From the NCBI GenBank assembly GCA_958421035.1, contig CATZKS010000005.1, forward strand, positions 1 to 32,994: 32,994 bases of DNA, written 5' to 3'. The stretch is from an uncultured Collinsella sp. Its GTDB lineage: Bacteria; Actinomycetota; Coriobacteriia; Coriobacteriales; Coriobacteriaceae. Both the position numbers and the translations under genes were made by a program. Numbering within the stretch: position 1 is the first letter of the stretch; each line of letters opens with the position of its first letter. Of the stretch, positions 29,306-32,994 are shown piece by piece. The notes beneath the pieces were generated by a model. It was not told the DNA's origin. It searched no databases and was given only the letters and a program-made list of their open reading frames with translations.

Positions 29306-30145
29306 TTAGTGCTCTTGCGGCAGACGCTTCTTGCCCTTGCGGGCGCGGTTTTTAAAGTTCTCGACGGCCTCTTCCATGCCGAGGGGCACATAGGTAAGCT
29401 CATCGAGGTTATCGGGCAGGTAGCAGGCAAGGCTTTGCTCCTGCGCTCGGCCTGCTGCGAGTTGCTCTTCGGTAGGCTTCTCGCCGGGTGTGGCACAAAT
29501 GCCGTAGGCGACAGCACCCATCTCGCGCGTGCGGCACTCGTACTCGGTCTCGGGATGCTCGGGATGGTCGCGGCGGACGTCGTCACTAACCCAAAGCGTG
29601 CCGTAGCCGGCCGCGGCAAACTGCCCCAGGGCGTAGTCGCGCAATGGCTTGCTGTCGGTTCGCAGCGTGACGGTGGCGCCGGCTGAAAAGAGCGGGCGAT
29701 AGAGCATCAGATGGTCGACATGGACGAGTCGTTTTTTGGCGTACTTGGCCTTGGGCTGCGGCGTGGGAAAGTTAACGGTGATGGCATCGAGCTCGCCTGC
29801 GGCAAACAGCTGCGGCAGCGATGTGGCGCCTCGGGGCAGGACGAGTGCGTTGGTCAGTTCCTGCTCGCAGATTTTCTGTGCGGCATAGGCGATGCAGATG
29901 GGCTCCTGGTCCATACCGACAAAGAGCGTGTTCGGCTCGCGGGTGGCGCGCTCTACCAGGTACGTTCCCTTGCCACAGCCAAGATCCAGGTGAAGGTGTT
30001 CGAAGGGCTTGCTGCCAACTGGCGCGCAGGCCTCGCGCCAATCCCCGGCATATGCCTCGGGGTTCGTCTCAATCGCATCGGCGTAGCGCTCCAAGCGCTC
30101 CTCGAGCACAAAGTTCTTAGGCGTGCGAACGTGGACGGCTCCCAT
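29306..30145 (-). CDS. trmB: TrmB-like tRNA (guanine-N7)-methyltransferase
   Basis: TrmB makes m7G46 in tRNA using S-adenosylmethionine. The 279-residue protein has LHLDLGCGKGTYLVERA (SAM motif I), FVGMDQEPICIAYAAQK (motif II), and NFPTPQPKAKYAKKRLVH, the place of the family's FPDPWPK(K/R)-H-K-RR(L/F). Two signature residues differ: the Asp of FPDP is Thr and the Trp of PWP is Gln. A C-terminal extension of about 60 residues (EKPTEEQLAAGRAQEQ to KKRLPQEH) is longer than in E. coli TrmB and Lys/Arg-rich. AAGGAG lies 5 nt before the ATG. It is downstream of another methyltransferase gene but separated from it by a terminator. Catalytic competence is probable, not certain. Confidence 0.8.
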   Translation of the reverse strand: MGAVHVRTPKNFVLEERLERYADAIETNPEAYAGDWREACAPVGSKPFEHLHLDLGCGKGTYLVERATREPNTLFVGMDQEPICIAYAAQKICEQELTNALVLPRGATSLPQLFAAGELDAITVNFPTPQPKAKYAKKRLVHVDHLMLYRPLFSAGATVTLRTDSKPLRDYALGQFAAAGYGTLWVSDDVRRDHPEHPETEYECRTREMGAVAYGICATPGEKPTEEQLAAGRAQEQSLACYLPDNLDELTYVPLGMEEAVENFKNRARKGKKRLPQEH

Positions 30146-30201
30146 GAGGCTCCTTGGTCATAAGTATGGAACGCATAACTGCGCGTTCCGTCAATGGGTT
30201 G

Positions 30202-30226
30202 AAAAAAGGTGGGCATAGTTTGCCCG
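30202..30226 (-). terminator. Terminator of the Trm9-like methyltransferase gene
   Basis: On the minus strand GGGCA-AACTA-TGCCC is followed, after ACC, by TTTTTTC. The 5-bp stem is short but the U-run is good. It lies 38 bp after the stop. Confidence 0.6.
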
Positions 30227-30263
30227 AAAGATGCGGTGCGGCTCGGCGGCGAGTCGTCGGTGC

Positions 30264-31136
30264 CTACAGACGCTTGAGAATCACATAGCGGTTGAGCTCG
30301 CCGCTACGACCGTCAGCATGGAAACGCTCAAGCTCGCGCACGGGGACCTCGCCGCTCTTGTAGAACGTACGCACGCCGCGCACCAGGTCGGTGATCTGCT
30401 GATCGTCAAAGTGATGACAATAGCGGTAGGCGTGGCGGTCGTTTTGCCAGCCAATGAGGTGGTCGCCGGCTTCAAACTGCACGGAATCGTAACCCTCAAA
30501 CGGCGGGGTGAGCTCGGCGCGGGCTTCGGCTCGAACGGCCTTGCGCGCCATGCGCTCGTCGTTCATAAACTCCCAAAAGCTGATGGCGATGATGCCGCCT
30601 GGGCGCGTTTGCCGCACCAGGGCGTCGAGCACGCGTACGCGGTACTCGCACGACGGCACGTGGTGCATAAAGCCAAAGCAGACCGAGATATCGGCGAGCG
30701 GGGCGTCGAAAAGCACGTTGGGCGTCTCGGCGGGGTTGAGCTTCATGAGGGCGTCGAGCACGTCGAGTTCCTGGAAGTGCAGGTTGGGAATGCGCAGGGC
30801 GTGACCGTGCGCATCGATAGCCAAATCCTGACACGAGTCAACACCATAGAACTCAAACGGGCAGCTGGCATCTGCCGAGGGGTTTGCGCCGTCGACGCCC
30901 TTGGCGGCAAGTGCGCCGCCGGCGGCAAAGTTCTCGAATCGCATATTGCCGCAGGCAAGATCGAAGACGCGGACGGGATGCTCGATCGTGGCGACGTCGA
31001 GCTGTTCGAGCGCGATATCCATGGTGCGCACCCAGCCGGGCCACGGGGCCTGGCGCGTATCGGAAAAGGAAGCGGAGTGCTCGCGATAGAACGTATTGTT
31101 GAGCTGGATGAGCGATGAGGCGAAATCGCGGTTCAC
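30264..31136 (-). CDS. Class I SAM methyltransferase, Trm9/ALKBH8-like
   Basis: The 290-residue protein begins FASSLIQLNNTFYREHSASFSDTRQAPWPGWVR, the N-terminal signature of Trm9/ALKBH8-type methyltransferases that modify the wobble uridine of eukaryotic tRNA. A Rossmann core follows: VRVFDLACGNMRFENF (motif I), FYGVDSCQDLAI (motif II), ISVCFGFMHHVPSCEYRVRVLDALVRQTRPGGIIAISFWEF. GTG at 31136 is chosen as start because GGAGGGAG lies 9 nt upstream and the conserved region begins just after. The longer in-frame reading to 31271 has no ribosome site. The bacterial substrate is unknown, and the tRNA role is suggested only by family and by trmB next door. Confidence 0.78.
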   Translation of the reverse strand: MNRDFASSLIQLNNTFYREHSASFSDTRQAPWPGWVRTMDIALEQLDVATIEHPVRVFDLACGNMRFENFAAGGALAAKGVDGANPSADASCPFEFYGVDSCQDLAIDAHGHALRIPNLHFQELDVLDALMKLNPAETPNVLFDAPLADISVCFGFMHHVPSCEYRVRVLDALVRQTRPGGIIAISFWEFMNDERMARKAVRAEARAELTPPFEGYDSVQFEAGDHLIGWQNDRHAYRYCHHFDDQQITDLVRGVRTFYKSGEVPVRELERFHADGRSGELNRYVILKRL

Positions 31137-31403
31137 GGCGCGGAACTCCCTCCGTTGGCGGTGCGGAATAAACAGTACGACCATACTACCGTTAACGCCG
31201 CAACGGGGACAACCGAGCCGTGGGTCATTGCTTTGTTTGGACACATTTCCGCAGCTCATATGTGCCCGCAACCGCCGGTTGTCAAAAATCTCACTAGAAT
31301 AGGTGGCATGCTTTTGGCGGTGGCGGATAGATTTTTAACTGTGCAAGGCGCCTTAAGAACAAAAACGGTCCGGCGGCACGGCTGGCATCACAAAGGAGGA
31401 ACC

Positions 31404-32126
31404 ATGAATGTAGAAACTGCGCAGCGGCTCGCCGACCTTCGCCGCAGCAAGGGCTTTAGCCAAGAAGGGCTGGCGCGAAAGCTGGGGCTGTCGCGCCAGG
31501 CGGTCAGTAAATGGGAGCGTGCGGAGAGCTCGCCCGATACCGAGAACCTGATCTCGCTCGCCAAACTCTATGGCGTGAGCCTGGACGAGCTGCTCAATCC
31601 GAGCGACGAGATCGAGGACGATATCGAGTTTGAGAACGAGGACCGCGCCCGTCAGCGCGAGGCCGAGGCGGCAGAGCGTGCTCGCACCCATGAGGCGGCG
31701 GCACGCGCCACGGAGGCAGCTACGCAGGCAAGTGATGCCGCAGCCAAGGCGGCGCAGGCGGCAAGCTGGAGTGCGCAGGCCGCCAATGCCGCTACGGCGC
31801 AGGCGACGAGTGGCACCGCGGTTGGCTCGACTCCGGTGAAGGGCCCGTTCCAGTCGTTCCCGTATTGGGCCGTGTGCTGGCTGCTGTTCTTTTTGCTGAT
31901 GTTCCTGTTTGGTGCCGGCCCCTTTGCCGCGCTGATCTTCTTTACGATTCCCATCTATCACTGGGTGGCGCGTGCGCTCGATGGTGATTGGGCGCGCGGG
32001 GATATTCAGGTTGGTCCGGCGTCGGTGGCGATCAAGGCCCAGGGGAAGGATGCTTCTGCGGAACCCGATGCTGACGTGGCTACCACGACCACCGCTGAGC
32101 CATGTGCCAAAGAGGGTGACGAATGA
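31404..32126 (+). CDS. XRE-family regulator with Ala-rich coiled coil and membrane anchor
   Basis: The protein is 240 residues. Residues 5-62 are a typical XRE helix-turn-helix (RLADLRRSKGFSQEGLARKLGLSRQAVSKWERAESSPDTENLISLAKLYGVSLDELL). Residues about 75-140 are an Ala/Glu-rich helix (EAAARATEAATQASDAAAKAAQAASWSAQAANAA). Two close hydrophobic segments follow (YWAVCWLLFFLLMFLFGAGPFAALIFFTIPIYHW) and then a polar tail. Such membrane-tethered XRE proteins are usually coupled to envelope sensing. AAGGAGG lies 4 nt before the ATG at 31404. The in-frame upstream extension has no ribosome site. Its TGA overlaps the start of the DUF4097 gene (ATGATG), so the two are translated together. Confidence 0.85.
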   Translation: MNVETAQRLADLRRSKGFSQEGLARKLGLSRQAVSKWERAESSPDTENLISLAKLYGVSLDELLNPSDEIEDDIEFENEDRARQREAEAAERARTHEAAARATEAATQASDAAAKAAQAASWSAQAANAATAQATSGTAVGSTPVKGPFQSFPYWAVCWLLFFLLMFLFGAGPFAALIFFTIPIYHWVARALDGDWARGDIQVGPASVAIKAQGKDASAEPDADVATTTTAEPCAKEGDE

Positions 32127-32994
32127 TGAAGCTTTCGCATGAATCCAAGGTACGCCTGGGTGTTGGCATCGGAGCGTTTGTGCTCATTGTTGGGCTTGTC
32201 TTTGGCGTTTCGCGGACATTGATTCATTTTGATGGTCCGTGGGATCTCGACGATGTTGTATCCGGCTTGTCTGGTATGGACGATGCGCTTGACGAGGACG
32301 ATCTTTTGGATAGCGGTAACTATTCCGCTCGGCCTCAACAGCTTTCGAGCGAAACGTTTGATGCCGACGCGTTCACATCGCTTGATTTGGACGTGACGTC
32401 GGGCACGGTCGAGGTCAAACACGTCTCCGGCGGGCCAGTGCGCGTAATTGAAAGCGGTCGCGTGGCAACGGGGACCGTTGCCTTCGATGCGGCAACCCAG
32501 AACCTGGCCGAAATCAAGGGTTCTACGCTCAAGATTCGCCAGTTCGATTGCGATGACGAGCGCGCCATTGACCGCACGGTTACCGTCGAACTGCCGCGCG
32601 ATGTTGCCGATAACATGGTGGGCATCACAGCGAATGTGGGATCGGGTGATCTGACGGTCGCGGGCATTGCGTGTCATGACCTCAACCTGACTTTGGACTC
32701 GGGAGACGTCGAGTTTACGGGTACCGTGACCGATACCCTGAATGCCGAGGTCGGTTCGGGCGATGTGACGTTCGAGCTCTACCAGGCCCCCGCGAAGTCG
32801 ATGGACGTGAGCGTGGGTTCGGGCGATGTGGAGATGACGGTTCCGAACTCGACGGGCTTTAAGGCGAGCCTCACCTTGGGCAGCGGCGACTTCGAGAGCG
32901 ATTTCCTTCCGCTTGGCTACGACGGCGAGACCGTTTTGAATCTTGAATTCGATAACGGCGATAAGTCTGCCACGTATCGTTTTGAGGTCGGTTC
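32123..32994 (+). CDS. DUF4097-type membrane-anchored beta-repeat protein (3' end beyond window)
   Basis: At least 290 residues lie in the window. After a short basic N-terminus, residues about 10-33 form one membrane segment (VRLGVGIGAFVLIVGLVFGV). A polar, acidic extracytoplasmic domain follows, with repeated strand-turn units carrying GSGD or DSGD: NVGSGDLTVAG, TLDSGDVEFTG, EVGSGDVTFEL, SVGSGDVEMTV, TLGSGDFESDF, every 18-25 residues. This is the DUF4097 (putative beta-helix/adhesin-like) pattern, often paired with PspC, LiaF or small HTH regulators in envelope-stress operons. ATG 32123 or 32126 may be used. GAGGG lies 8-11 nt upstream, and the start overlaps the XRE stop. Confidence 0.82.
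   Translation, partial: MMKLSHESKVRLGVGIGAFVLIVGLVFGVSRTLIHFDGPWDLDDVVSGLSGMDDALDEDDLLDSGNYSARPQQLSSETFDADAFTSLDLDVTSGTVEVKHVSGGPVRVIESGRVATGTVAFDAATQNLAEIKGSTLKIRQFDCDDERAIDRTVTVELPRDVADNMVGITANVGSGDLTVAGIACHDLNLTLDSGDVEFTGTVTDTLNAEVGSGDVTFELYQAPAKSMDVSVGSGDVEMTVPNSTGFKASLTLGSGDFESDFLPLGYDGETVLNLEFDNGDKSATYRFEVG

Overview
The window looks like chromosomal DNA of a Coriobacteriia member (Actinomycetota), most likely Collinsella or a close relative. This is inferred from the moderately high GC, the set of gene families (divergent pdxS-pdxT/pdxR, rubredoxin-first rubrerythrin, DUF3516-type helicase, Fe-alcohol/class 3 aldehyde dehydrogenase pair) and from GGGACGTTCCTT and GGGGACAGGCACC type intergenic palindromes. 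No rRNA, tRNA, CRISPR array, integrase or transposase gene was seen.

Layout. 1-3300: a 3'-truncated kup gene, then an EamA transporter divergent from a LysR regulator. 3350-4976: an operator-rich promoter and an XRE-HTH/AlaA aminotransferase fusion that keeps an internal ribosome-binding site at the domain joint. 5100-10350: a probable catabolic operon (degenerate amidohydrolase, two ceramidase-fold hydrolases, PTS EIIBC) with a LysR-type site at its promoter and a convergent LysR gene. 11367-14573: a small variant deformylase, a DHA2-type efflux pump, and an acidic/winged-helix/RGG-tail protein. 14654-17901: intergenic palindromes, then the PLP-synthase operon pdxS-pdxT and its divergent MocR regulator. 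17892-19429: two 119-bp repeats with inverted ends flanking a nuclease-like gene. 19498-22916: rubrerythrin, then an alcohol/aldehyde dehydrogenase operon. 22997-26503: a LexA-like box, a ribosome-site-masking hairpin, a 27-residue hydrophobic peptide, a HIRAN protein, an acidic 59-residue protein, a metallophosphoesterase and a DUF2130 protein. 26526-31136: helicase, TrmB-like and Trm9-like methyltransferase genes on the minus strand. 31404-end: a membrane-anchored XRE regulator overlapping a DUF4097 envelope protein that runs off the window.

The three most unusual items are as follows. (1) The 17892-19429 unit is a cassette-like arrangement. A PD-(D/E)XK/DUF559-like gene lies between two gap-free, about 83 % identical, 119-bp repeats with inverted ends. 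The repeat supplies the last codons (L-S-E-stop) of both the nuclease gene and the upstream pdxR. (2) The 22997-24549 region combines a LexA-like box, a masked start and a hydrophobic micro-peptide (TisB-like logic) with a HIRAN protein and a phosphoesterase. (3) The HTH-AlaA fusion has a four-half-site operator array over its own promoter.

All identifications come from reading the sequence and from knowledge of the families. No database search was run.
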